From positions 62,001-126,000 of the forward strand of contig NZ_LZGN01000037.1 of the NCBI RefSeq assembly GCF_001690185.1: a stretch of 64,000 nucleotides of DNA, written 5' to 3'. Positions 1-8,551 of this stretch are shown piece by piece; positions within the stretch are counted from its first letter, which is position 1, and each line of letters opens with the position of its first letter. The translations under genes were made by a program, and so were the position numbers. Under the pieces are notes generated by a model. The model was not told where the DNA came from. It made no database searches and saw only the letters and a list, made by a program, of their open reading frames with translations. This DNA comes from Gilliamella sp. wkB308 (GTDB lineage Bacteria > Pseudomonadota > Gammaproteobacteria > Enterobacterales > Orbaceae).

Positions 1-292
1 CAGTGATACAAACAATCAATTTAATACCTGCTTCAATTGCTTCGAGTATTGAATCTTTACCAAATGCCGCTGGAACATAAATTACACTCGCCGTTGCCCC
101 CGTCGCTTCAACAGCTTCTTTGACTGTATTAAAAACCGGCAAGCCAAGATGCGTTGTTCCCCCTTTACCGGGTGTTACTCCCCCAACCAATTGTGTTCCA
201 TATTCAATTGCTTGTTGTGAATGAAAGGTACCTTGACTACCCGTAAATCCCTGACAAATGACTTTAGTTGCGTTATTAATTAAAATTGACAT
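1..292 (-). CDS. sucD: Succinyl-CoA ligase alpha subunit SucD (3' part outside window)
   Basis: This is the first 97 residues of the ADP/GDP-forming succinyl-CoA ligase alpha subunit, which with SucC converts succinyl-CoA to succinate in the TCA cycle. The translation begins [20 protein letters not shown], followed by the glycine-rich CoA-binding Rossmann segment ([10 protein letters not shown], then GGVTPGKGG), which is the family signature. The gene runs leftwards and is cut by the window edge, so the catalytic histidine region is not visible. It starts 27 bp after the sucC stop on the same strand, the usual sucC-sucD operon order. I am confident of the identity. Confidence 0.95.
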   Translation of the reverse strand, partial: MSILINNATKVICQGFTGSQGTFHSQQAIEYGTQLVGGVTPGKGGTTHLGLPVFNTVKEAVEATGATASVIYVPAAFGKDSILEAIEAGIKLIVCIT

Positions 293-319
293 AATTATTG
301 TTCCCCACTCTTCCTATTA

Positions 320-1489
320 TTATGCGACCGCAACAATTTTTTGTGCAGCATCAGTCAAACTTTCGGCTGTAATAACATTTAATTGGCTTTCAATTAAAAT
401 TTCTCTGGCAAGCAGAGCATTATTACCTTCAAGACGGACAACAACAGGAACAGTTAGCCCAATTTCTTTAATGGCGCTGATAATACCATCGGCAATTAAA
501 TCACATCGAACAATTCCACCAAAAATATTGACCAATATCGCTTTGACATTTTTATCTGATAAAATCAATTTGAACGCTTCAGCAACACGCTCTTTGGTTG
601 TACCCCCGCCTACATCGAGAAAATTAGCTGGTTTTCCACCATAAAGTTTGATCATATCCATGGTTGCCATTGCCAAACCAGCCCCGTTAACCATACAACC
701 GATATTGCCATCTAACGAAACATAACTAATCCCTTGTTTGGCGGCAATAGATTCACGTTTATCTTCTTGTGTGGTATCTCTTAAAATAGTTAAGTCAGGG
801 TGTCTGAACATTGCGTTATCATCTAAAACGACTTTAGCATCTAAGCAAACGAATTCATCGGCATCGGTAATAACCAGAGGATTGACTTCTGCTAATGACA
901 CATCATTTTTTATAAAAAACTGTGCAAAATTAACAAATAGTTTGGCAAATTGGTTAATAAGTTTACCCGTTAACCCTAATTTAAAGGCAAGTTCTCTACC
1001 TTGAAAAGCACAAGGACCGGTTAAAGGATCAAGTGCAATTTTATGTATTAAGTGGGGTGATTTTTCAGCGACACTTTCAATATCTACCCCGCCTTCAGTT
1101 GAAGCCATGATGACCACACGTTGAATACTTCGATCGATTACTGCCCCTAAATAAAGTTCTTTTTGTATATTGGAAGCTTTTTCAATTAAGATTTGATTAA
1201 CAAGTTGACCTTCTGATGTGGTTTGATAAGTGACAAGATACTGACCTAACCATTTTTCAGCAAAAAGTTTAATTTGATTAAGATTATCAGTACAAATTAC
1301 ACCACCAGCCTTCCCTCTGCCCCCTGCATGAACTTGACATTTAGCAACCCAAGCCCCTGAATCAGACTTAGAGGATAATTCGGCTAAAGTATCTTGTACT
1401 TCATCCATTGAGTTGCATACAAACCCTTCTGGTACGGGTAAGTTGTATTGCTTAAAAAGATATTTGGACTGATATTCATGCAAGTTCAT
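320..1489 (-). CDS. sucC: Succinyl-CoA ligase beta subunit SucC
   Basis: This is the nucleotide-binding beta subunit of succinyl-CoA ligase (389 aa; E. coli 388). The N-terminal ATP-grasp domain carries the [13 protein letters not shown] stretch, and the C-terminal ligase domain carries [15 protein letters not shown] and [14 protein letters not shown]-initiated frame extends five codons upstream, but I chose the ATG giving MNLHEYQ because it matches the family N terminus and has a TGGAA-type ribosome site about nine bases upstream. It is transcribed leftwards into sucD. The other sdh/suc genes usually upstream of sucC (such as sucAB) are not here. Instead the divergent flavodoxin gene follows, so the pair seems to form its own transcription unit. 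Confidence 0.96.
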   Translation of the reverse strand: MNLHEYQSKYLFKQYNLPVPEGFVCNSMDEVQDTLAELSSKSDSGAWVAKCQVHAGGRGKAGGVICTDNLNQIKLFAEKWLGQYLVTYQTTSEGQLVNQILIEKASNIQKELYLGAVIDRSIQRVVIMASTEGGVDIESVAEKSPHLIHKIALDPLTGPCAFQGRELAFKLGLTGKLINQFAKLFVNFAQFFIKNDVSLAEVNPLVITDADEFVCLDAKVVLDDNAMFRHPDLTILRDTTQEDKRESIAAKQGISYVSLDGNIGCMVNGAGLAMATMDMIKLYGGKPANFLDVGGGTTKERVAEAFKLILSDKNVKAILVNIFGGIVRCDLIADGIISAIKEIGLTVPVVVRLEGNNALLAREILIESQLNVITAESLTDAAQKIVAVA

Positions 1490-1588
1490 AAACAAATTCC
1501 ACAACTTAAGTTAATATTAAAAATGGATTCAATTCTAATCCAAGATTAATAAATTGTGTAGTAAATAATATCTTATAGGTATTGTAAT

Positions 1589-1624
1589 TGAGAATTATTG
1601 CTGATAATAAGTGACAATGATATA
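1589..1624. promoter_or_regulatory. Candidate Fur-binding array upstream of fldA-fur
   Basis: Between sucC and fldA lies a run of GATAAT-like hexamers (GAGAAT, GATAAT, GACAAT, GATATA) about ten bases apart. This is the pattern of overlapping Fur boxes. No single 19-mer is a strong match, so the call rests on the array and on the downstream genes fldA and fur, which are iron-linked and Fur-controlled in enterobacteria. It could be chance in AT-rich DNA. Confidence 0.35.
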
Positions 1625-1668
1625 CTCATTAGCTAAATTAATATCGTAATAATTGTAAAGGTAAAAAA

Positions 1669-2181
1669 ATGAAACAAGTTGGTATTTTTTTTGGAAGTGA
1701 TACAGGCAATACAGAAAATGTTGCCAAACAAATCCAACTCATTTTGGGTAACGAAAAAGCCGATCTTTTAGATATTCGAGAAGCCACCAAAGAGCATATC
1801 GAACAATATGCATACCTTATTTTCGGTATTCCAACTTGGTATTATGGTGATCCACAAGCAGATTGGGAAGACTTCTTTCCTAATTTAGAGCAAATCGATT
1901 TTAACGGAAAAACTGTCGCTATTTTTGGCTGCGGTGATCAAGAAGACTATTCAGAATTCTTCTGCAGTGCAATGGGAACAATACGCGATATTATCGAACC
2001 GAAAGGCGCAAAAATTGTTGGACATTGGCCAACTGAAGGTTATCACTTTGAAGCATCTAAAGGTTTAGTTGATGATACACATTTTGTTGGTTTGGCAATT
2101 GACGAAGATCGTCAACCAGAATTAACAGAAGAACGCATTTCTACTTGGGTTGAACAAGTAAAAACAGAAATGAATATTTAA
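1669..2181 (+). CDS. fldA: Flavodoxin I FldA
   Basis: This is a long-chain flavodoxin (170 aa; E. coli FldA 176), a small FMN electron carrier that serves reductive enzymes such as radical-SAM proteins and replaces ferredoxin under iron limitation. The FMN phosphate loop GSDTGNTE sits at residues 9-16. The isoalloxazine-binding segments IPTWYYG and CGDQEDY follow, along with the long-chain insertion (ASKGLVDDTHFVGLAID). An AAAGGT ribosome site precedes the ATG. The gene is 80 bp upstream of fur in the same direction, the conserved enterobacterial fldA-fur pair. Confidence 0.96.
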   Translation: MKQVGIFFGSDTGNTENVAKQIQLILGNEKADLLDIREATKEHIEQYAYLIFGIPTWYYGDPQADWEDFFPNLEQIDFNGKTVAIFGCGDQEDYSEFFCSAMGTIRDIIEPKGAKIVGHWPTEGYHFEASKGLVDDTHFVGLAIDEDRQPELTEERISTWVEQVKTEMNI

Positions 2182-2261
2182 TCTATTTTAATGATTTAAT
2201 GTATTTTTCGTTCATCATATTTTATAATAACTAATTTATATCAACTATATTGGGATGTAAT

Positions 2262-2720
2262 ATGACAAATCATGATAGAGATAATAATGCAGCGCTGAAA
2301 AGTGCTGGTTTAAAAGTTACATTACCTCGTTTAAAAATTTTAGAGCTACTACGTGATCCTTCATGCCAACATATTACTGTAGAAGATCTCTATAAAAAAC
2401 TTCTTGATATGGGAGAAGAAATTGGACTTGCAACAGTTTATCGAGTTTTAAACCAATTTGATGACGCAGGTATTGTAACCCGACACAATTTTGAAGGTGG
2501 AAAAGCTGTATTTGAACTTGCAACACAACAACATCATGATCATCTAATTTGTTTAGATTGTGGTGAAGTCTTTGAATTTCGTGATGAAATCATTAATACC
2601 AGACAAAAAGAGATTGCAGAACAATATGGTGTAAAATTAACTTTCCATAGTTTGTACCTTTATGGTCATTGTGATTCCGGTAATTGCAAAAAACACCCAG
2701 AACTTCATACCAAAAAATAA
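2262..2720 (+). CDS. fur: Ferric uptake regulator Fur
   Basis: This is the Fe(II)-dependent global repressor of iron acquisition (152 aa; E. coli 148). The N-terminal winged helix includes the recognition segment GEEIGLATVYRVLNQF. The dimerisation domain has the HHDH metal ligands, the CLDCG pair and a C-terminal CDSGNC. An upstream TTG is in frame, but I start at the ATG giving MTNHDRDNN: a GGGA site lies eight bases before it and the sequence aligns with E. coli Fur from there. Its stop codon lies inside the ascending arm of a terminator hairpin. A second Fur-family member, Zur, is at 60171-60605. Confidence 0.97.
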   Translation: MTNHDRDNNAALKSAGLKVTLPRLKILELLRDPSCQHITVEDLYKKLLDMGEEIGLATVYRVLNQFDDAGIVTRHNFEGGKAVFELATQQHHDHLICLDCGEVFEFRDEIINTRQKEIAEQYGVKLTFHSLYLYGHCDSGNCKKHPELHTKK

Positions 2721-2748
2721 GCCTATTTTATAGGCTTATTACTTTTTT
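2716..2748 (+). terminator. Rho-independent terminator after fur
   Basis: A ten-base-pair stem (AATAAGCCTA with TAGGCTTATT, five-base loop) is followed by ACTTTTTT. It overlaps the fur stop codon and separates fldA-fur from yciB. Confidence 0.8.
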
Positions 2749-2785
2749 AGGTTATTGTCATTATTTTGCTAGGTTAATCATCAAA

Positions 2786-3328
2786 ATGAAACAACTTTTA
2801 AACTTTATTCCACTTGTCGTCTTTTTTATTTTTTTATCTATGTATGATATTTTTGTTGGCGTTCAGGCATTAATGATTGCATCCACTATTACACTTTGTG
2901 TCGTACTAATTTTATACAAAAAAATTGACAAAATAGAGCTAATCTCTTTTTTAATGGTAATGATTTTTGGTGGAATTACGCTAGCAACTCGAGAGCCAAT
3001 TTTTATTAAATGGAAAGTAACTATAATTAATTTTTTATTTGCTGCAGCGTTATTAATAAGCCGATTTCTATTTAATAAGAATCTTCTAAAAAAAATGTTG
3101 AGCAAGGAACTCCAATTAAGTGATGCGGTATGGAACAAACTAAATTTAGTGTGGATAGGATTTTTTATACTTTGTGGTGCAATTAGTTTGATAGCGACTT
3201 ATTATACTTCTGATTACTTTTTTTGGAGGTTTAAAGTCTTTATTTTACCCATTGCATCATTGTTATTATCCTTAATTTCTGGTATTTATATCTATAAAAA
3301 TCTTAATAAAGATTTAGAAAGTAAATAA
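2786..3328 (+). CDS. yciB: Inner membrane septation protein YciB (IspZ family)
   Basis: This is a five-helix inner membrane protein (180 aa; E. coli 179) linked to cell-envelope synthesis and septation, with no defined reaction. The start giving MKQLLNFIPLVVFFI aligns with E. coli YciB. Longer in-frame starts overlap fur and are unlikely. Family landmarks are FGGITLATREPIFIKWKVT and DAVWNKLNLVW, followed by the final hydrophobic helix and the LISGIYIYK tail. It is followed 27 bp later by yciA, the same neighbour order as in enterobacteria, so the two are probably cotranscribed. Confidence 0.93.
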   Translation: MKQLLNFIPLVVFFIFLSMYDIFVGVQALMIASTITLCVVLILYKKIDKIELISFLMVMIFGGITLATREPIFIKWKVTIINFLFAAALLISRFLFNKNLLKKMLSKELQLSDAVWNKLNLVWIGFFILCGAISLIATYYTSDYFFWRFKVFILPIASLLLSLISGIYIYKNLNKDLESK

Positions 3329-3355
3329 ATAGCATAGGTAGGAGTATTTTTAGAG

Positions 3356-3814
3356 ATGAAACAAACAACTGACAGTCCCAAGGGACAATTAGTACTCAGA
3401 ACGCTTGCTATGCCTTCGGACACCAACCCACATGGACATATATTTGGTGGTTGGATCATGTCTCAAATGGATCTTGCTGGTGGTATTTTATCAAAAGAGA
3501 TTGCTAAAAACAGAGTCGTTACTGTTAATGCCAGTAGCATTACTTTTTATAAACCCGCTATGGTTGGTGATGTAGTTTGCTGCTATGCTCGTTGTATAAA
3601 AACAGGAAGAACCTCAATGACAATTGCTATTGAAGTTTGGATCAAAAAATTAATTGATACCGATGATACAACACAGCGCTTTTGTATTACCGATGCGGTA
3701 TTTACCTATGTCTCGGTCGATAAACATAATAATCCAAAACCTTTACCAGAAATATTTCAAAACTTCGATTGCGACAAAGACCCGATTAGCAAATTAAATC
3801 TTAACAATAGTTGA
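3356..3814 (+). CDS. yciA: Acyl-CoA thioesterase YciA
   Basis: This is a hot-dog-fold acyl-CoA thioesterase (152 aa) that hydrolyses short- and medium-chain acyl-CoAs in the cytosol. The active-site segment HIFGGWIMSQMDLAGG (residues about 25-40) has the helix-capping aspartate, and VTVNASSITFYKPAMVGDVV follows, both typical of YciA. It is about 20 residues longer than E. coli YciA at the C terminus. A GAG ribosome site precedes the ATG. The stop is five bases before the likely cls start, which suggests one transcript yciB-yciA-cls, all connected to membrane lipid and envelope metabolism. Confidence 0.94.
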   Translation: MKQTTDSPKGQLVLRTLAMPSDTNPHGHIFGGWIMSQMDLAGGILSKEIAKNRVVTVNASSITFYKPAMVGDVVCCYARCIKTGRTSMTIAIEVWIKKLIDTDDTTQRFCITDAVFTYVSVDKHNNPKPLPEIFQNFDCDKDPISKLNLNNS

Positions 3815-3819
3815 GCAAC

Positions 3820-5283
3820 ATGCAATTATACTCATTCCATACTCTAATTAGTTCGTTGATCTTTCTAACTTATTGGTTGCTCATTGTAGCAACCTCATTG
3901 CGTATTGTTTTCAAACGCAGACCGACAACCTACGTTATTGCTTGGATGTTAATAATCTATATTTTACCAATTGTTGGAATCATACTCTACTTTGCCATAG
4001 GTGAAGCCCATTTAGGTCAACAACGAGTAAAACGTGCACAGCAAATGCGCCCGACTATTGCTAAATTTATCAATCGACTTGAAGATTTTCCTGACATTTT
4101 TACCCGTAATGTTAGTCAAGTCAGCAAACCGATTTTTCAACTTTGTAAGCACCAAACCGGACTTGATGGTATTAATGGTAACCATATAGAGTTACTTAGC
4201 GAAACAGATGAGATATTCGATCGTTTAATCGATGATATCAATCATGCCACATCAAACATTGAAATGGTTTTTTATATCTGGAACGAAGGCGGTAGAGCGG
4301 ATGATGTTGAGAATGCATTGATTGCAGCAACAAAACGAGGCGTAACCTGTCGTTTAATGGTTGATTCCGCAGGTAGTCGTCATTTTATCAGAACCAAAGC
4401 AAGTAAACGAATGCGTGATGCTGGTATTACAATTATCGAAGCGTTAAAAGTAAATCTGCTACGTTTTATGTTCCGACGTCTTGACCTGCGTCAACATCGC
4501 AAAGTTGCCATTATTGATAATTATATTTCTTATACTGGCAGTATGAATATCGTGGATCCTCGCTATTTTAAACAAAATAAACACATTGGCGAATGGGTAG
4601 ATATCATGGTACGAATGAATGGCCCAGTTACAACGTTAATGGGGGCAATTTATGCAAGTGATTGGGAGCTTGAAACGGGAAAATACTTAGCATTACCGCA
4701 AATTACTGAGTTTGCCGAACCCCCCGAAGAGAAAAAACACATAATGCAATTAATTGCTTCAGGACCGGGTTATACTGAAAATATGATTCATCAAGTGCTG
4801 TTAACCGCAATATATTCAGCGCAAGAACAAATTATTTTTACTACCCCTTATTTAGTGCCTAGCGATGATATATTACACGCTGTTGTGACAGCTGCTCAGC
4901 GAGGTGTGGAAGTGATTATTATCGTTCCGAAAAAAAATGATTCACTTATGGTCAAATGGGCTAGTCGAGCATTTTTTTCTGAATTACTGGAAGGCGGTGT
5001 CAAACTTTATCAATTTAATGATAATTTATTACATACCAAAAGTGTGTTAATTGATAATCAACTTAGTTTAGTGGGTACCGTAAATTTAGACATGCGTAGT
5101 CTATGGCTCAATTTTGAAATCACCACAGTTATTGATGATGCTGAATTTGCTAAATCGTTATCTCAACTTTTACATAAATACTTATCTAACTCAGATATTG
5201 TAAATATTGATGAATGGAAAAAACGCCCAATTTGGCAACGTGTTATTGAACGACTTTTTTATTTTTTTGCACCGTTGCTATAA
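3820..5283 (+). CDS. clsA: Cardiolipin synthase A
   Basis: This inner membrane phospholipase-D-family enzyme condenses two phosphatidylglycerols into cardiolipin and glycerol (487 aa; E. coli ClsA 486). Two N-terminal transmembrane helices are followed by two HKD motifs: HRKVAIIDNYISYTGSMN (HxKx4D) and HTKSVLIDNQLSLVGTVN. The C terminus ends RLFYFFAPLL like E. coli. A TTG nine bases upstream overlaps the yciA stop, but I prefer the ATG because it gives the normal length, although no strong ribosome site is visible for either. It is the last gene of the yciB-yciA-cls group and converges on cpdA. Confidence 0.95.
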   Translation: MQLYSFHTLISSLIFLTYWLLIVATSLRIVFKRRPTTYVIAWMLIIYILPIVGIILYFAIGEAHLGQQRVKRAQQMRPTIAKFINRLEDFPDIFTRNVSQVSKPIFQLCKHQTGLDGINGNHIELLSETDEIFDRLIDDINHATSNIEMVFYIWNEGGRADDVENALIAATKRGVTCRLMVDSAGSRHFIRTKASKRMRDAGITIIEALKVNLLRFMFRRLDLRQHRKVAIIDNYISYTGSMNIVDPRYFKQNKHIGEWVDIMVRMNGPVTTLMGAIYASDWELETGKYLALPQITEFAEPPEEKKHIMQLIASGPGYTENMIHQVLLTAIYSAQEQIIFTTPYLVPSDDILHAVVTAAQRGVEVIIIVPKKNDSLMVKWASRAFFSELLEGGVKLYQFNDNLLHTKSVLIDNQLSLVGTVNLDMRSLWLNFEITTVIDDAEFAKSLSQLLHKYLSNSDIVNIDEWKKRPIWQRVIERLFYFFAPLL

Positions 5284-5324
5284 AAAATTAACTATTTGAA
5301 ACTAATGTTCTAATTGGGTCTAAC

Positions 5325-6152
5325 TTAATAGCCATTTTGTGACATATCTGGTTGAAAACAATTGTCAGCAATGCGATAAACCTTGGATTGAATTGATCCA
5401 TCTATTGCTAGCTTGATTTCTCGCCATCCTGGTGCTTCATAGGATAATTTAAAATCATAAGATTTTGGCATAAATTGTATGCAAGTTGAAGGTGTAGAAA
5501 ACGCTTTGCAGCCGTGCCAAATATAATCCAGACTTTGATGAATATGTCCCCAAGCTACACCTTTTATATTGGGTTGATGCTTAATAATTTCTTCTAATTC
5601 ATGTTTGTTTTTTAATATGTGTTGATCTAACCAGTGACAACCTGACTCAATAGCATGATGATGCAAAAAAACAAAAGCATAACGATCATTGTGAATTGTT
5701 AATGTGCGTTGCAAAAATTCAAGTTCTGACTGGGGTAAAAAACCATAGGCTTGACCTACAACCTGACTATTAAGCAACACTAAAAGCCATTTATTCCCTA
5801 GAAGAACAATTTTATTTTCAGCTAGTTGATAGTCAGCAAAAATTTCTTGCATATCATGATAATTGTCATGGTTACCAGCTAACCAAACACAAGGTAGATT
5901 AAATTTCTGTATTTGCTCGGCAAAAAGACGATAAGCTTGTTCTGATCCATCTTGAACAAAATCACCTGTTGCCACTATTAAGTCAAACGGGCTATTTCTA
6001 TTTTCTATTTCTCTTATCACTGTTTGAAAACTAGCATTTGAATCAATACCTAATAATTTACTTTGGTCATTAGCAAAAAGATGTGTATCGGTAATATGTA
6101 AGATATTACTGTAATTTCTATTTATGATTGGAAGCGTTAAAAATGACTCCAA
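5325..6152 (-). CDS. cpdA: 3',5'-cyclic-AMP phosphodiesterase CpdA
   Basis: This is a class III calcineurin-like phosphodiesterase (275 aa, as in E. coli) that hydrolyses cAMP to AMP and so limits CRP activity. The metal-binding signature is complete: ITDTHL (residues 20-25), GDFVQDG, GNHDNYHD, HHH and GHIHQ. The N terminus MESFLTLPI and the C terminus FQPD...GY match E. coli CpdA end to end. It lies downstream of nudF on the same strand, as in E. coli, but the gene usually between them (yqiB) is absent. Candidate CRP-like sequence lies about 130 bp upstream. Confidence 0.95.
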   Translation of the reverse strand: MESFLTLPIINRNYSNILHITDTHLFANDQSKLLGIDSNASFQTVIREIENRNSPFDLIVATGDFVQDGSEQAYRLFAEQIQKFNLPCVWLAGNHDNYHDMQEIFADYQLAENKIVLLGNKWLLVLLNSQVVGQAYGFLPQSELEFLQRTLTIHNDRYAFVFLHHHAIESGCHWLDQHILKNKHELEEIIKHQPNIKGVAWGHIHQSLDYIWHGCKAFSTPSTCIQFMPKSYDFKLSYEAPGWREIKLAIDGSIQSKVYRIADNCFQPDMSQNGY

Positions 6153-6271
6153 AATTTACCTCAACATTTTATCAAAATACACGATTAGAGATAATCAAAT
6201 CCCAAAAATAAGGGTAGCAAAGCTGGCTAGACTAAATATTTTTTATTATAAATTCAAGTAGATTTATAAAG

Positions 6272-6287
6272 TGTAAAATGGATCACA
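6272..6287. promoter_or_regulatory. Candidate CRP site upstream of cpdA
   Basis: TGTAA-N6-TCACA, nine of ten core matches to the CRP consensus, sits in the nudF-cpdA gap about 120-135 bases before the cpdA start. If functional it would place the cAMP-degrading enzyme under cAMP-CRP control. It is embedded in the inverted repeat at 6281-6317, so it may instead be part of that structure. Confidence 0.35.
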
Positions 6288-6317
6288 TTTTTATGAAAGA
6301 AAAACTTAAATGTGATC
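6281..6317 (-). terminator. Inverted repeat after nudF
   Basis: GATCACATTT and AAATGTGATC form a ten-base-pair inverted repeat around a 17-base loop, 12 bases past the nudF stop. Read leftwards it is followed by CATTTTAC, a poor T tract, so it may be a weak terminator, an RNA-stabilising hairpin, or two CRP half-sites in inverted order. Confidence 0.4.
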
Positions 6318-6328
6318 ATTGCCATTGA

Positions 6329-6958
6329 TTATATCCATTCATCTTTTAATGATTTATAGTTGAGCTGTAACCATTGAAGCGCAATAATTGATGCGGCATT
6401 ATTAATTACGCCTTCTTGAACCCACTGATAAGCTTGCTTACGGCTAATTACATGCACTTTGATATCTTCGTTTTCTTCTGCCAATCCATGAACGCCCATC
6501 GCAGTTGAAGAATCTACTTCACCAACTAATATATGAAGTTTTTCCGTTAATCCCCCCGGTGATGCCAAATAACTTACAATCGGCTTACAACGTCCAATTG
6601 TTACACCCGCCTCTTCCATTGCTTCTCGCCTTGCAACCTCTTCATAAGATTCATTTTCATGATCCATCATGCCTGCAATAAGTTCTAATAACCATGGACT
6701 ATCCTGAGTTTCGATGGCAGCGATACGAATCTGTTCTATCATGACTATGTTATCAAGTTTTACATCATAAGCTAATAGCACGACAGCATGTCCCCGCTCC
6801 AGAATTTCTCGCGTTACGACATCGCTTTTGGTGCCGTCAAATTTACGGTACTGAAAACGATATTCGATTAAAGAAAAAAAGCCTTTATACAAAACGCGTT
6901 TAGTCAAATTGAACACATCTTTCTTGTTAAACACAACAGGATCATTATTAATTTTCAT
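6329..6958 (-). CDS. nudF: ADP-ribose diphosphatase NudF
   Basis: This is a Nudix hydrolase that cleaves ADP-ribose to AMP and ribose-5-phosphate (209 aa; E. coli 209). The body matches E. coli NudF (ERGHAVVLLAYD, VMIEQIRIAA, YLASPGGLTEKLH, ENEDIKVHVISR). The Nudix box has the REAMEEAG core, but six rather than five residues separate its first Gly from the first Glu, a one-residue insertion relative to the canonical box. I chose the ATG with a GAGAG ribosome site six bases upstream over an in-frame TTG four codons earlier. The gene is divergent from tolC, as in E. coli. Confidence 0.94.
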   Translation of the reverse strand: MKINNDPVVFNKKDVFNLTKRVLYKGFFSLIEYRFQYRKFDGTKSDVVTREILERGHAVVLLAYDVKLDNIVMIEQIRIAAIETQDSPWLLELIAGMMDHENESYEEVARREAMEEAGVTIGRCKPIVSYLASPGGLTEKLHILVGEVDSSTAMGVHGLAEENEDIKVHVISRKQAYQWVQEGVINNAASIIALQWLQLNYKSLKDEWI

Positions 6959-7096
6959 AGAAACTCTCAATTTTAGTCTTAATTTGAATAAAAAGTGCGA
7001 ATAGTTAACAAACTATGCTTACTATATCCTATTTATCTGTTAAAATTATGCAAATTAAAAATACTATTATATTTGAATGTTTTAAAGAGAAAATTG

Positions 7097-8446
7097 ATGA
7101 AAAAAACTTTAACCTTTCTAATCGGCTTAGCGCTAAGCCACTCTGTATTTGCCGAAAATTTGGTTCAGGTTTATGAACAAGCTAAGGAAACGAATCCTGA
7201 TTTAAGCAGTTCATTAGCTGAAAAAGAAAAGGCATATTCAGCAATTTCTGGATCACGAGCAAGCTTATTACCACAAATTGGTTTAAGCGCTTCTTATGGT
7301 GTAACTCATGGGCGTCGTGATACCAGTGGTGTAAAATCCAAAAGCGGAAACCTTTATCAAGTAAGCTTATCACAAAGTATTTTTAATTATTCTAATTGGA
7401 AAGCTTTAGACATCACTAAAAAGCAAGCTAGTATTGCCGATATAGCTTATCAATATCAAGGACAAACGCTTATATTAAATACCTCAGTTGCTTATTTTAA
7501 TGTACTTAAAGCACTTGAAGCATTAAACTTTATCGATGCACAGAAAAAAGCAATTGGTCGTCAGTTACAACAAACCAGACAACAACATCAAGTTGGTTTA
7601 GTAGCAATTACCGATGTGCAAAATGCGCAAGCAAATTATGACCTTACGCTTGCTCAACAAGTTAATGCGTTAAACGACTTGAATAACGCTATCGAAAACT
7701 TACGTCAGGTCAGTGGACGATTCTATTCAAATTTAGCGACCATTAATACCAAAATGTTTAAAACCGAAGCGCCAATTTCAATTAATTCGTTGTTAAAACA
7801 ATCTGAGGTGTCTAATCTGAATTTATTAACAATGAAATTAAACCAAGAAATAGCGCGTGATCAAATCAAATTATCACAAGCAGGGCATCTACCAACAGCT
7901 AGCTTAGATGCATCAACAAATCTAAATAAAACCGATAGATATGGAGATAATTTTGCGACTAATGGTGGTCACAGAGGAAAATCTTATTCGGGCAATAACT
8001 ATGTTGGATTAAGTTTAAATTTACCTATCTTCTCAGGTGGAGCCACGCAATCCAAAGTTGAGCAAGCTCAACACAACTACGTTAGTTCAAGTGAAAAGCT
8101 TGAAAGTACTAATCGCAGTGTAATCAATCAAGTCCGTTCTTCTTATAACAATATTTCTTCGTCAATCAGTGCGATTAAAGCTTATCAACAAGCGGTTGTT
8201 TCAGCTGAAAGCTCATTAGAAGCGACGAATTCAGGTTATCAAGTAGGGACTCGAACTATTGTCGATGTATTGAATGCGACCACTCAACTTTATAGCTCTA
8301 AACGAAATTTATCAGATGCGAAATATAACTATCTTATAAATTTACTACAACTTAAATATGCTGTTGGTACATTAACCGCAGACGATTTAGTCTACCTAAA
8401 TAATATGCTAGGTAATGAAGTTAGTACCTTAGCGACAATACAATAA
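7097..8446 (+). CDS. tolC: Outer membrane efflux channel TolC
   Basis: This is the trimeric outer membrane and periplasmic tunnel protein used by tripartite drug efflux pumps and type I secretion (449 aa). The start gives a clear signal peptide, MKKTLTFLIGLALSHSVFA, cleaved before ENLVQVYEQAKETNPDL. Longer in-frame starts would put about 34 extra residues in front of it. An AAAGAGA ribosome site precedes the ATG. Two internal OEP repeats are visible (around SLSQSIFNYSNW and SLNLPIFSGG, each followed by a long helical stretch ending in the VLNA/DVQNAQ region). The C-terminal tail is shorter than in E. coli. It is divergent from nudF, and a strong terminator follows. Confidence 0.94.
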   Translation: MKKTLTFLIGLALSHSVFAENLVQVYEQAKETNPDLSSSLAEKEKAYSAISGSRASLLPQIGLSASYGVTHGRRDTSGVKSKSGNLYQVSLSQSIFNYSNWKALDITKKQASIADIAYQYQGQTLILNTSVAYFNVLKALEALNFIDAQKKAIGRQLQQTRQQHQVGLVAITDVQNAQANYDLTLAQQVNALNDLNNAIENLRQVSGRFYSNLATINTKMFKTEAPISINSLLKQSEVSNLNLLTMKLNQEIARDQIKLSQAGHLPTASLDASTNLNKTDRYGDNFATNGGHRGKSYSGNNYVGLSLNLPIFSGGATQSKVEQAQHNYVSSSEKLESTNRSVINQVRSSYNNISSSISAIKAYQQAVVSAESSLEATNSGYQVGTRTIVDVLNATTQLYSSKRNLSDAKYNYLINLLQLKYAVGTLTADDLVYLNNMLGNEVSTLATIQ

Positions 8447-8472
8447 TCTTTAAGTATAACTGTTTGACTTTG

Positions 8473-8494
8473 GGCGATTTTATCGCCTTTTTTT
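8473..8494 (+). terminator. Rho-independent terminator after tolC
   Basis: The stem GGCGAT/ATCGCC with a TTT loop is followed by seven T residues, 27 bases after the tolC stop. Confidence 0.85.
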
Positions 8495-8551
8495 ATTGCC
8501 TTATAACAGCTATCTTAAATCAAGTCTGATCTTAAAATCATTTGATGATTT

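Noticed and set aside
2684-2785. Upstream extension of yciB by 34 codons
   Set aside because: It overlaps fur and its terminator, and the family N terminus begins at 2786.
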